Shown here piece by piece: positions 6,440 to 12,908 of a stretch of DNA of 19,414 bases. The position numbers and the translations under genes are program-made. A model generated the notes under the pieces. That model made no database searches and was not told the DNA's origin. It was given only the letters and a program-made list of their open reading frames with translations. The stretch lies in contig CABUPZ010000046.1 of the NCBI GenBank assembly GCA_902493585.1, forward strand, positions 1 through 19,414, in the 5' to 3' direction. This DNA comes from an uncultured Fusicatenibacter sp. (lineage in GTDB: Bacteria; Bacillota; Clostridia; Lachnospirales; Lachnospiraceae). Numbering within the stretch: the stretch's first letter is position 1; every line of letters begins with the position of its first letter.

Positions 6440-6880
6440 TAAGCTGTTAGAATGATAAGAGCAATCGGTATAGCGGCTCCTTTCTTGGGCTTCGCGCCCG
6501 TAAAACAGTCTGCCAACCAGCTCTTCATTCGCAGCGTTCGTTTTATGCAGGTTGAACCGCCTTCCGGGTGCGTTCGTGTCACACCACAGTAGATTGAATG
6601 GGCAATGAGTAAAACTGGTACTGACCAATTGCACTCTCAATCAAGGAGTGACTTTTTTATGATCATGAACGCAGTAGGTATTGTCAAGACTGATAAGGCA
6701 GATTCTGTCAAGATCGCACGTTACGCTCTTGACAGTTGGGCAAATCTGAAACAATATAGTCTTATGGATGAATTACGTTCCCAACTCAAAACCATGAACC
6801 GCCAGTTTGATTTCTACAGCTTGACTTTTTATTTGCAGGCTGTTTTGGATTTTCCTGCAAAGTGAAACGTGCCGATTGCA
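6440..6880 (+). mobile_element. Internally deleted IS110-family element (approximate ends)
   Basis: The 5' non-coding region (about 6440-6658) precedes a start resembling IS110 transposases (MNAVGI). This is joined directly to an internal IS110 segment and then to T-rich DNA resembling an element end (TTGACTTTTTATTTGCAG). IS110 members lack terminal inverted repeats and carry their guide (bridge) RNA in a non-coding end, so this copy may keep both ends without a working enzyme. The region holds small hairpins, e.g. GGGCTTCGCGCCC near 6490 and CACTC/GAGTG covering the ribosome site near 6630-6655. The end points are estimates. Confidence 0.45.
6659..6865 (+). pseudogene. IS110-family transposase remnant
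   Basis: ATG 6659-6661 (AAGGAG ten bases upstream) opens MIMNAVGI, matching the usual start of IS110 transposases (MNAVGIDVSKGKS-like). It passes without a break to VKTDKADSVKIARYALDSW, ANLKQYSLMDELRSQLKTMN and RQFDFY, the segment that normally follows at about residue 110. After DFY the frame reads unrelated residues to a stop at 6863-6865. So roughly 100 N-terminal residues, carrying most of the DEDD catalytic domain, and the entire C-terminal half are missing, while the reading frame survived the first deletion. No transposition activity is expected from this protein. Confidence 0.75.
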
Positions 6881-6940
6881 GGGATGTATTTTCAAACACC
6901 CTCTAGTTAGTCTCTCCAAAATCCCCACTGCTATCCAAGC

Positions 6941-6969
6941 TTGTAAAAAACGCTGGGATGCTTTATACT
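6941..6969 (+). promoter_or_regulatory. Promoter of the radical SAM gene
   Basis: TTGTAA (6941-6946), a 17-base spacer and TATACT (6964-6969). The roughly 90-base leader that follows contains a short palindrome (AAGACCGGTCTT) with T5, and an ATCC/GGAT stem with T6 near 6990-7015. Either could attenuate transcription, but both stems are short. Confidence 0.55.
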
Positions 6970-7064
6970 GAAGAAGACCGGTCTTTTTCGGCAGTATCCT
7001 GTTTCCGGATTTTTTGCTGAAAGGATCTGTCGCACACCAAAGAAAATAGGAAAGGAATCAATCT

Positions 7065-8006
7065 ATGCTTCTGCCTTCCGAATGGCTTGGCAAGCCTTAT
7101 TATTCGCTGGATGCGTATCTGAAAAAAGAATTTGGTGAGAAAGTTTACAAGCTTTCTTTAGACGGCGGGATGACCTGTCCAAACCGGGACGGTACCTGCG
7201 GAACCCGTGGATGTATTTTCTGCAGCGCGGGCGGTTCCGGGGATTTTGCCGGTGACCGGAGGCTTTCCATTACGGAACAGCTTCAGGCGCAGAAGGCTAT
7301 GATCCGGAACAAGCGGCCGGTCCGAAAGTATATCGCGTATTTTCAGGCATACACCAATACCTATGCGCCGGTGGAATATCTGGAACGAATTTTTACGGAA
7401 GCCATCGCCGACCCTGAGGTTGCGGTGCTTTCCATTGCCACACGGCCGGACTGTCTGGAACCGGATGTTATGGAACTGCTGGAACGGCTGAACCGTCAAA
7501 AACCTGTCTGGGTGGAGCTGGGACTTCAGACGATCCATGAATCCACTGCCAGATATATCCGACGGGGATATTTGTTCTCCTGTTTTGAGACGGCGCTTGA
7601 GGAACTGCATCGGCGGCAGATTCCGGTCATCGTCCATACGATCCTCGGTCTGCCTTTCGAGACGGAGGAAATGGTTCTGGAGACCATGCGCTGCCTGAAC
7701 CGGTATCCCATCAGCGGCATCAAACTCCAGCTTCTCCATGTGCTGAAACATACCGATCTGGCGAAGGATTATCTGGACGGGAAATTTCAGGTACTGAGCC
7801 GTGATGCCTATCTTTCACTGGTCATGCGCTGTCTCGCGCAGCTCCGCCCGGATCTTGTGATCCACCGGCTGACCGGGGACGGGCCGAAAGAACTGCTCAT
7901 CGCCCCACTCTGGAGCCATGCAAAACGTTCGGTTCTCAACGATCTGCATCATCGGCTTAAAGAGGAACAGATCTGGCAGGGAAAAGATTATTCCGACAAT
8001 CCATAG
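7065..8006 (+). CDS. TIGR01212-type radical SAM protein (YhcC/YtqA family)
   Basis: The 313-residue protein begins MLLPSEWLGKPYYSLDAYLK and carries the family's unusual cluster motif C38-x11-C50-x2-C53 (CPNRDGT ... GCIFC) in place of the standard CxxxCxxC; SAGGSGDFAG follows, as in E. coli YhcC and B. subtilis YtqA. Later family landmarks are YIAYFQAYTNTYAP, IATRPDCL, VELGLQTIH and VHTILGLPFET. The cysteines should bind a [4Fe-4S] cluster for SAM cleavage. The substrate is not established as far as I know; tRNA or other modification has been suggested for relatives. The start follows AGGAAAGGA at eight bases. It is the first gene of a two-gene plus-strand unit with the DUF4364 gene. Confidence 0.93.
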   Translation: MLLPSEWLGKPYYSLDAYLKKEFGEKVYKLSLDGGMTCPNRDGTCGTRGCIFCSAGGSGDFAGDRRLSITEQLQAQKAMIRNKRPVRKYIAYFQAYTNTYAPVEYLERIFTEAIADPEVAVLSIATRPDCLEPDVMELLERLNRQKPVWVELGLQTIHESTARYIRRGYLFSCFETALEELHRRQIPVIVHTILGLPFETEEMVLETMRCLNRYPISGIKLQLLHVLKHTDLAKDYLDGKFQVLSRDAYLSLVMRCLAQLRPDLVIHRLTGDGPKELLIAPLWSHAKRSVLNDLHHRLKEEQIWQGKDYSDNP

Positions 8007-8040
8007 ACAAACGATTTCAAAAAGAAAGGACGGTGGGATT

Positions 8041-8559
8041 TTGATTGAATCCTCATTTACCCTGTACAAGCTGATCATCCTGTATATGCTTCAAAAGGTA
8101 AACTTTCCGCTTACTAACACACAGATTTCCGATTTTATTCTTGACCGGGGATATACGAATTATTTTCATCTTCAGCAGGCAATTTCGGAAATGCTGGACA
8201 CACATCTGATCGAAGTGGAGACCATCCGGAATACTTCCTATTACCAGATGACGGAGGAAGGGTGCCATACCCTGGAATTTTTCGGAAAAGAAATTTCAGA
8301 GGAGATCCGGGATGATATCGACCAGTATTTAAAGGATCACTCTTATGAGATGAGAAATGAAGTCTCCACCATTGCAGATTATTACAAAAACACGAGGCAG
8401 GAATACGAAGTCCGCTGTCAGGTGCGGGAACAGAACAGTATTCTCATTGAACTGACCCTCACGGTGCCTTCGGAAAAAGCTGCCAAAGCCATCTGCAACA
8501 ACTGGAAAACAAAAAATCAAGCGGTATATTCTTTCCTGATGAAAACTCTGGCGGAATAA
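8041..8559 (+). CDS. DUF4364 family protein
   Basis: The 172-residue product starts at TTG 8041-8043, since the next upstream in-frame ATG (7918) lies deep inside the previous gene. AAAGGACGGTGGG lies just upstream. The sequence matches DUF4364 as known in Clostridia: SSFTLYKLIILYMLQKVNFP, NTQISDFILDRGYTNYFHLQ, a winged-helix-like N-terminal half, then ISEEIRDDIDQYL, NEVSTIADYYKN and a final strand-rich part (CQVREQNSILIELTLTVPS). The N-terminal fold suggests a DNA-binding regulator, but I know of no demonstrated function. It lies 34 bases behind the radical SAM gene and ends at a strong bidirectional terminator. Confidence 0.88.
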   Translation: MIESSFTLYKLIILYMLQKVNFPLTNTQISDFILDRGYTNYFHLQQAISEMLDTHLIEVETIRNTSYYQMTEEGCHTLEFFGKEISEEIRDDIDQYLKDHSYEMRNEVSTIADYYKNTRQEYEVRCQVREQNSILIELTLTVPSEKAAKAICNNWKTKNQAVYSFLMKTLAE

Positions 8560-8564
8560 AAAAG

Positions 8565-8620
8565 CTCCTTTTCGGGAACGCAGGCTTCCACAGCATCTGC
8601 TTTCCTGAAAAGGAGTTTTT
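8565..8620. terminator. Bidirectional intrinsic terminator between DUF4364 and nagB
   Basis: CTCCTTTTC (8565-8573) pairs with GAAAAGGAG (8607-8615), and GGGAA/TTTCC extend the stem; an inner GCAG/CTGC hairpin fills the loop. T5 follows on the plus strand, and TTTTTT follows on the minus strand. It serves the convergent DUF4364 and nagB transcripts. Confidence 0.85.
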
Positions 8621-8657
8621 CAAACACGTTCTAAAACAGCGGAATTCTTTTTATACC

Positions 8658-9377
8658 TCAGGACAACGCAGCCTCATCTGCCACCAGAATAAAATCCGGA
8701 TGGAACTGAAGGATCGATGCCGGCACCTGGGGAGTGACCGGACCGAAGAATGCTTCCCGGATGATCTTTGCCTTATCCGCACCGCTTGCCACCATCAGGA
8801 CTTTTCGTGCAGACATGATCGTCTGAATTCCCATGGTGTATGCCTGTGTAGGCACCTCGTCCCTGCTGGCAAAGAAACGTGCGTTGGCTTCTATGGTCAT
8901 ATCCGTAAGATCCACACAGTGGGTCTCTTTTGCAAAAGTGTCCGCCGGTTCATTGAAACCGATATGTCCGTCATGACCGATGCCCAGAAGCTGAAGATCC
9001 ACACTGCCGACGTTATGAAGAATCTCATTATAGGCACTGCACGCCTTTTCACTGTCCGCCTCTGTCCCGTCCGGAATGTAAGTATTCTCCATACGGATGT
9101 TTACATGGGAGAACAGATTTTCCCGCATGAAATAATAGTAACTCTGCGGATTTTCTCTGTCCAGCCCTTTGTATTCGTCCAGATTCACTGAGATCACCCG
9201 GGAGAAATCCAGATCTCCGTTCTCATAGCGGCGAATCAGATGTTTGTAAGTCCCCACCGGTGAAGATCCTGTCGCAAGGCCCAGAACACAATCCGGTTTC
9301 AGTGTCATTACGGATGAAATAATGTTCGCCGCCTTTCTGCTCATATCTTCATAATCTTTTGCCCTGATAATTCTCAT
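8658..9377 (-). CDS. nagB: Glucosamine-6-phosphate deaminase
   Basis: NagB converts glucosamine 6-phosphate to fructose 6-phosphate and ammonia, feeding amino sugars into glycolysis. The 239-residue length is the compact Gram-positive form. Family motifs are present: VLGLATGSSPVGTYKHL (phosphate loop), ISVNLDEYKGL, PQSYYYFMRENLF and the catalytic GIGHDGHIGFNEPAD. The C-terminus ends ILVADEAALS, lacking the longer allosteric tail of E. coli NagB. The ATG 9375-9377 follows AAAGGAG at seven bases. It is 33 bases downstream of a SIS-domain regulator gene, so both are probably co-transcribed from the promoter at 10305-10333. Confidence 0.96.
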   Translation of the reverse strand: MRIIRAKDYEDMSRKAANIISSVMTLKPDCVLGLATGSSPVGTYKHLIRRYENGDLDFSRVISVNLDEYKGLDRENPQSYYYFMRENLFSHVNIRMENTYIPDGTEADSEKACSAYNEILHNVGSVDLQLLGIGHDGHIGFNEPADTFAKETHCVDLTDMTIEANARFFASRDEVPTQAYTMGIQTIMSARKVLMVASGADKAKIIREAFFGPVTPQVPASILQFHPDFILVADEAALS

Positions 9378-9410
9378 AACCCTTCTCCTTTTTCCTTTTG
9401 CTGCTTTGTT

Positions 9411-10268
9411 CTAAATAATTTTTTCAACAAGCGCCCGTGATGCTCGTTCTCTTGCTTTTCTGCTGGATTCGTAATGTCTCGTAAAGTACTCCTGATACAG
9501 CAGGTCGATCAGATATAACTGGCTGACCTTTGCAGAAACGGACCCGCCGTCCATCGGTCCCTCCGACGCGCCGCACAATAAAGTTACATCGCTGTAGGCT
9601 GTCAGCGGTGATTTCTTAAACCGTGTGATACATCCGATGGAAGCGCCTGCCTGTCTCGCTGTTTTCGCCGTGCAGATATTGTCTTTGGTAGCGCCTGAGT
9701 AGGAAATGATCACAACAAAATCATGTTCCGTCATCGTGGAAGCCGTGATCACCTGCATATGGGGATCAGAAATACAATAAGCTTTTCCTGTGATGCTGGC
9801 AAATTTGTGGCATGCTTCCTGAGCGATCAGAAGACTGTCCCCGATGCCCATGAAGAAAATCCTGTCCGCATGCTCCATTTTTTCCAGAAAGGTTTCCACC
9901 TCATCCTGCTTCAGCAGGCTGTAGGTTTCCCTGAGCGCACCAAGATGAGACTGCATGATCTTCTCTGCCGTCTCATTGAGTGTCTCTCCGAGCAGTTCGT
10001 TTCCTGCCGGGATTTTGGCTTTTTCCTGGGAATCTGTCATGCCCAGAGACAGCTGCACTTTAAATTCCTGATACCCCTGCATATTCAGGCTCCGGCAAAA
10101 GCGGTATACACTCGTCTCACCCACCTGGCATGCATCCGCCAGATCCGTAATGGACATAAAAAGCACCTGTCTCGCATTTCTCAGCACGTAAGCCGCGACC
10201 TTTTTCTCTGCTTTTGTCAGCGAATGATAGGTTTCTTCGATACATTGTATGAAATGATTCTGCTCCAT
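9411..10268 (-). CDS. RpiR/MurR family transcriptional regulator (HTH plus SIS domain)
   Basis: The 285-residue protein has an N-terminal RpiR helix-turn-helix (about residues 1-77: YHSLTKAEKKVAAYVLRN, SITDLADACQVGETSVYRFC). It also has a C-terminal SIS sugar-phosphate-binding domain (about 120-255: RIFFMGIGDSLLIAQEACHK, VVIISYSGATKDN). Such regulators sense phosphosugars; relatives include MurR and clostridial NanR. Because it is first in an operon with nagB, an amino-sugar phosphate such as GlcNAc-6-P, ManNAc-6-P or MurNAc-6-P is the likely ligand. Two GAAAWTTTTTTC boxes at its own promoter suggest autoregulation. The start ATG 10266-10268 follows GGAAGGA. Calling it MurR or NanR specifically is not supported here. 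Confidence 0.92.
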   Translation of the reverse strand: MEQNHFIQCIEETYHSLTKAEKKVAAYVLRNARQVLFMSITDLADACQVGETSVYRFCRSLNMQGYQEFKVQLSLGMTDSQEKAKIPAGNELLGETLNETAEKIMQSHLGALRETYSLLKQDEVETFLEKMEHADRIFFMGIGDSLLIAQEACHKFASITGKAYCISDPHMQVITASTMTEHDFVVIISYSGATKDNICTAKTARQAGASIGCITRFKKSPLTAYSDVTLLCGASEGPMDGGSVSAKVSQLYLIDLLYQEYFTRHYESSRKARERASRALVEKII

Positions 10269-10304
10269 AATGTCTTTTCCTTCCCGTATACTTCCTGTAA
10301 CGCT

Positions 10305-10333
10305 ACTATAACATTTGTGGAAATTTTTTTCAA
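10305..10333 (-). promoter_or_regulatory. Promoter of the rpiR-type regulator-nagB operon
   Basis: On the minus strand there is TTGAAA (10328-10333), an exact 17-base spacer and TATAGT (10305-10310), with a TGT extension before the -10. It starts 37 bases before the regulator ATG. Confidence 0.75.
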
Positions 10334-10358
10334 TATCTTTTAAAGTGAAAATTTTTTC
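10320..10358. promoter_or_regulatory. Two operator-like boxes at the regulator-nagB promoter
   Basis: GAAATTTTTTTC (10320-10331) and GAAAATTTTTTC (10347-10358) are nearly identical and each close to palindromic, 27 bases apart (about 2.5 helical turns). The first covers the -35 and spacer, the second lies just upstream. The spacing and placement fit binding by a dimeric RpiR-type repressor. Confidence 0.45.
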
Positions 10359-10419
10359 TTTTTTAAATGTTCAAAAACTTTTGCTGCGGTGTACAAAGGA
10401 AACATTATAAAATTTAACA

Positions 10420-10613
10420 ATGGACTGCCAATCTTACGCCGAGATATCGGCCAAACGAGACTAACCTCGAGCCATGTTGACCCGAAGTAGTGAACGGCGA
10501 CTCAGGAGGGGCGGCGGTCTTAGCTTTCGCCTGCCCGGCGGAGGGCAGGACCGCTTTACCCGGCTGCGTGCTTCTACGCTTGCCATTTAGCGACACTACC
10601 CCGAAAATGGCGC
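10420..10613. other. GC-rich, gene-less segment of a decayed mobile element
   Basis: Composition changes abruptly from AT-rich to GC-rich near 10420. I find no credible gene; one 76-codon minus-strand frame lacks recognisable similarity. The DNA is rich in dyads: CTGCCC/GGGCAG nested within GCGGTC/GACCGC (10514-10554), GCCATTT/AAATGGC (about 10582-10611) and GCCGAGATATCGGC near 10438. Together with the regulator stub and KTR remnant that follow, it looks like the non-coding end of a conjugative or mobilisable element. Confidence 0.4.
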
Positions 10614-10651
10614 AAAAAGCGGAGGTATGCGCTCCCTTACACATCCTCCGC
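10614..10651 (-). terminator. Strong terminator overlapping the end of the regulator stub
   Basis: On the minus strand GCGGAGG (10645-10651) pairs with CCTCCGC (10619-10625), ATGTG pairs with CGCAT inside it, and the loop is 8 bases; T5 follows at once. The stop codon of the stub lies in the loop. Confidence 0.8.
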
Positions 10652-10756
10652 TTCTTTGACCTGCTTCATGGCTTGAAGAGTGGCCTCCCGCGCCCGCTTG
10701 ATGGCGCGCCCTATATCGTGAAAGTCAAACCGTCGTTCATCTCTCTCAATCTTCAT
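10637..10756 (-). pseudogene. Stub of an XRE-type HTH regulator (39 codons)
   Basis: ATG 10754-10756, with AGGTGA upstream, opens MKIERDERRFDFHDIGRAIK followed by RAREATLQAMKQVKEAEDV and a stop at 10637-10639. The first 25 residues match the N-terminus of XRE-family regulators common on clostridial conjugative elements (FDFxxIGxAIKxARE). The helix-turn-helix itself (residues after about 30 in the family) is missing and is replaced by an unrelated tail whose codons form the terminator stem. This suggests a deletion that fused the 5' end of the regulator gene to the 3' end and terminator of another gene. A deliberate short peptide cannot be excluded, because start and terminator are both intact. 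Confidence 0.5.
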
Positions 10757-10796
10757 AATATCACCTAATGTAATTTTACATTTCAGGTGTTATTAT
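10755..10796. repeat. Large palindrome over the start of the regulator stub
   Basis: Arms ATAATATCACCT-AATGTAA and its near-complement TTACATTTCAGGTGTTATTAT meet around a TT centre, with one mismatch and a two-base gap. It begins at the stub's ATG and covers its ribosome site. It is probably the autoregulatory operator of the former XRE regulator, possibly with a TAAAAT -10 inside it. Confidence 0.55.
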
Positions 10797-10806
10797 TTGA
10801 ACGATT

Positions 10807-11016
10807 GTGTATTTCATATTACTGGCTCATTATCTTCCAGTTGGTACTGTTTGGGACACAGAATCAAAATATTTTCCGCTGTTCTGTCCTAAGTGTAGAC
10901 AAGAGACTTTAATCAATGTAAAACATCTGAATACCAAAGTTATCAAAGAGCCAGACGCAGAGTCGATAACACGCAGATCAAAATGCAGTTATCGGCTCTT
11001 TCTTTTTGACAACTGA
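10807..11016 (+). pseudogene. Decayed cysteine-rich KTR domain protein
   Basis: The central part reads DTESKYFPLFCPKCRQETLI then NVKHLNTKVIKEPDAE, matching the second half of the cysteine-rich KTR family, small zinc-ribbon-like proteins carried by Tn916-type and related elements. The first half, with the other CPxC pair, is not intact: a TGGCTCATT near 10822 may be its remains in another frame. The C-terminus is shifted too. The family usually ends EPDAKTQSR; here one of two adjacent GACGCA units appears lost (8 bases), and the frame runs on to SYRLFLFDN. A terminator follows immediately, and no ribosome site precedes the GTG at 10807. Confidence 0.65.
10960..11007 (+). terminator. Terminator after the KTR remnant
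   Basis: GAGTCGATAAC (10960-10970) pairs with GTTATCGGCTC (10988-10998) with one G-T wobble around a 17-base loop; TTTCTTTTT follows. It is well preserved although the gene before it is broken. Confidence 0.8.
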
Positions 11017-11024
11017 TTTCCAAA

Positions 11025-11072
11025 TAAAAAGCAATACTTCTGTCTTCTCTTTCAAGAATCAAAAGTACTGCT
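11025..11072 (-). terminator. Terminator of the HMA/Feo-type gene
   Basis: On the minus strand AGCAGTACTT (11063-11072) pairs with AAGTATTGCT (11030-11039) with one wobble, and TTTTTATTT follows. The loop contains a smaller TTCTT/AAGAG stem. It lies 40 bases after the stop at 11112. Confidence 0.65.
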
Positions 11073-11111
11073 TCGTTACCTTTCACCGTCATTCTTCCGC
11101 CGGTACAAAAA

Positions 11112-11483
11112 TCAGCCGCCTTTCACCGTTGTCACAGAACGCACGGCATAGCCGCTCTTCTGTATAATGTTCCGGAGTTCTTCCTCCGACATCGGCTTTT
11201 TGGAATAAATATCCGCTTTCTTTTCTTTCAGATTTACTTTGGCAAGAAATCCGTCTCTTTCATGAAACGCGTTCTCCACGCGGATCGCACAGTTCCGGCA
11301 CTTCATATTGTCCACGCCGACCTCGTATTCATAGGGAAAATGGGCAGGATTTTTATCCTCCGGCTTTACCCTCTGCTCTCCGCCGCCGGAACCGCAGCAT
11401 CCATAACGTGTCTTTTTCAGATATCCACGGAGACTGAAAATAACAATCATGAGCAATACCAGTAATACGATTGCTGTTCCCAT
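11112..11483 (-). CDS. FeoB-associated Cys-rich membrane protein fused to a heavy-metal-associated domain
   Basis: The 123-residue protein has one N-terminal membrane helix (about residues 3-19, AIVLLVLLMIVIFSLRG), then KKTRYGCCGSGGG, the pattern of FeoB-associated Cys-rich proteins. From about residue 52 it has an HMA ferredoxin-like domain with metal-binding CRNC (C62, C65) in DNMKCRNCAIRVENAF, ending SGYAVRSVTTVKGG. It is probably a membrane-anchored metal chaperone facing the cytoplasm, for Cu(I), Fe(II) or similar. No transporter gene is adjacent, so the partner is unknown. GGGAGGG precedes the ATG. A consensus promoter with an 18-bp palindrome downstream of the -10 suggests metal-responsive control. 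Confidence 0.8.
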   Translation of the reverse strand: MGTAIVLLVLLMIVIFSLRGYLKKTRYGCCGSGGGEQRVKPEDKNPAHFPYEYEVGVDNMKCRNCAIRVENAFHERDGFLAKVNLKEKKADIYSKKPMSEEELRNIIQKSGYAVRSVTTVKGG

Positions 11484-11520
11484 CTCTCATCCCTCCCTTG
11501 ACCTTTTGGTTTTTTTAAGA

Positions 11521-11538
11521 AGTTAGCTTCTTCTAACT
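11521..11538. promoter_or_regulatory. Perfect 18-bp palindrome downstream of the HMA gene's -10
   Basis: AGTTAG-CTTCTT-CTAACT is a perfect 6-6-6 dyad between the -10 and the ribosome site, placed to block transcription. A second dyad overlaps it (AAGAAG-TTAG-CTTCTT, 11517-11532). It does not match the textbook Fur box or IdeR/DtxR spacing, so the regulator is unknown. Confidence 0.5.
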
Positions 11539-11544
11539 ATTTTC

Positions 11545-11573
11545 ATTCTAACATCACGAAAACGCTTTGTCAA
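11545..11573 (-). promoter_or_regulatory. Consensus promoter of the HMA/Feo-type gene
   Basis: Perfect TTGACA (11568-11573), a 17-base spacer and TAGAAT (11545-11550) with a TGT extension on the minus strand. Transcription should start near 11538, inside the palindrome. Confidence 0.85.
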
Positions 11574-11585
11574 TAGAGTGAAATT

Positions 11586-12908
11586 TTATTGGTTGTTCCC
11601 TTTCAGTGTTCGGAAATGTTCACGGATCTTCTGTTCATAACCATTTTCTGTGGGATGGTAAAAACTCCGGTCCGCCACCTCATCCGGCAGATACTGCTGT
11701 TCCACATAATGCATCGGATAATCATGAGCATATTGATAACCGCTGCCATGCCCAAGCTTGGCTGCCCCTTTGTAGTGGGCATCCTGCAGATGGACCGGAA
11801 CAGTAGTCTTCACTTCCTCCACACACCGGGACGCCTCATCAATTGCCCGGATCGCCGTATTACTCTTTGGCGCGCACGCCACATACAGCGCCGCCTCCGA
11901 CAGGACGATCCTCGCCTCCGGAAGTCCCAGGCGCTCCGCTGCAAGGGACGCGGAAACCGCCACATTCAGAGCCTGCGGATCTGCAAGCCCTACGTCCTCC
12001 GCCGCGCAGATCATGATCCTTCTGGCAATAAATTTGATATCTTCCCCTGCATACAGCATCTTCGCCAGATAAAAGACAGCCGCATCCGGATCCGATCCCC
12101 GCATACTTTTGATGAAAGCAGAAATCGTGTCATAATGCTGATCGCCGCCCTTATCGTAACGCACCGCACGTTTCTGAATACACTCAGAAGCCGTGTCCAG
12201 ATCAATATGTATCTTCCCGTCTGCGCTCCGTTCCGTGGAAAGCACGCCCAGTTCAATGGCATTCAGCGCAGCCCTGGCATCCCCACCTGCAATATCCGCC
12301 AGAAACTCCCGCGCGTCGTCATCCAGAACCACATCGTAGGCTCCCAGACCCCGTTCTTTATCGTTCACTGCACGGATCAGCAGTTTTTCAATATCTTCTT
12401 TCTGAAGAGATTTCAGCTCAAAGATCACAGAACGGGAAAGAAGCGCGCCGTTGACTTCAAAATAAGGATTTTCCGTGGTAGCGCCGATCAGGATCACTGT
12501 TCCGTCCTCCACAAACGGAAGCAGATAATCCTGCTGTCCCTTATTGAAGCGGTGGATCTCATCAATGAACAGGATCGTTTTCTTTCCGTACATGCCCAGC
12601 AGATCCTGCGCCTGGTGTACCGCCTCTTCCATATCTTTTTTCCCTGCCGTCGTCGCATTGAGCTGCCGGAATTCCGCGCTTGTCGTATTGGCGATCACCT
12701 TTGCCAACGTTGTCTTTCCTGTGCCCGGCGGTCCGTAAAAAATGATGGAACTCAGCTTATCCGCCTTGATCGCCCGGTACAGCAGCCGTCCCTTCCCAAT
12801 GATATGTTCCTGGCCGACAACCTCCTCAAGTGCCCTCGGACGCATCCGTGACGCCAGCGGAGACTCGGTTTCCATGACATTCTCCTTCATATATTCAAAC
12901 AAATCCAT
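11586..12908 (-). CDS. rarA: Replication-associated recombination protein A (RarA/MgsA AAA+ ATPase)
   Basis: With the start at ATG 12906-12908 (MDLFEYMKENVMETESPLAS) the protein has 440 residues, normal for RarA. It shows RPRALEEVVGQEHI, Walker A GPPGTGKTT, Walker B ILFIDEIHRFNKGQQD, sensor-1 GATTENPYFEVN and the arginine-finger region LLSRS, then the tetramerisation part with AAEDVGLADPQAL and the end YHPTENGYEQKIREHFRTLK. It is a clamp-loader-like ATPase that acts at stalled replication forks. AGGAAAAA precedes the ATG. An in-frame GTG at 12951-12953 would add 15 residues but has no ribosome site. Oddly, an excellent AAAGGAGGAG lies 30-40 bases upstream of the ATG with no standard start at the right distance. 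Confidence 0.96.
   Translation of the reverse strand: MDLFEYMKENVMETESPLASRMRPRALEEVVGQEHIIGKGRLLYRAIKADKLSSIIFYGPPGTGKTTLAKVIANTTSAEFRQLNATTAGKKDMEEAVHQAQDLLGMYGKKTILFIDEIHRFNKGQQDYLLPFVEDGTVILIGATTENPYFEVNGALLSRSVIFELKSLQKEDIEKLLIRAVNDKERGLGAYDVVLDDDAREFLADIAGGDARAALNAIELGVLSTERSADGKIHIDLDTASECIQKRAVRYDKGGDQHYDTISAFIKSMRGSDPDAAVFYLAKMLYAGEDIKFIARRIMICAAEDVGLADPQALNVAVSASLAAERLGLPEARIVLSEAALYVACAPKSNTAIRAIDEASRCVEEVKTTVPVHLQDAHYKGAAKLGHGSGYQYAHDYPMHYVEQQYLPDEVADRSFYHPTENGYEQKIREHFRTLKGNNQ

Noticed and set aside
6350..6640. 96-codon minus-strand frame across the IS110 upstream region
   Set aside because: The first two thirds are antisense to the element's non-coding end and look random; only the last 26 codons could be a real small ORF, and even these lack a clear ribosome site.
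10414..10644. 76-codon minus-strand frame in the GC-rich segment
   Set aside because: It begins inside the terminator of the regulator stub, has no ribosome site and no family resemblance, and the DNA is dominated by dyads.
11589..12851. 420-codon frame opposite rarA
   Set aside because: Despite its length it is the antisense shadow of rarA, whose AAA+ motifs are unmistakable; the shadow has no domain and no ribosome site.
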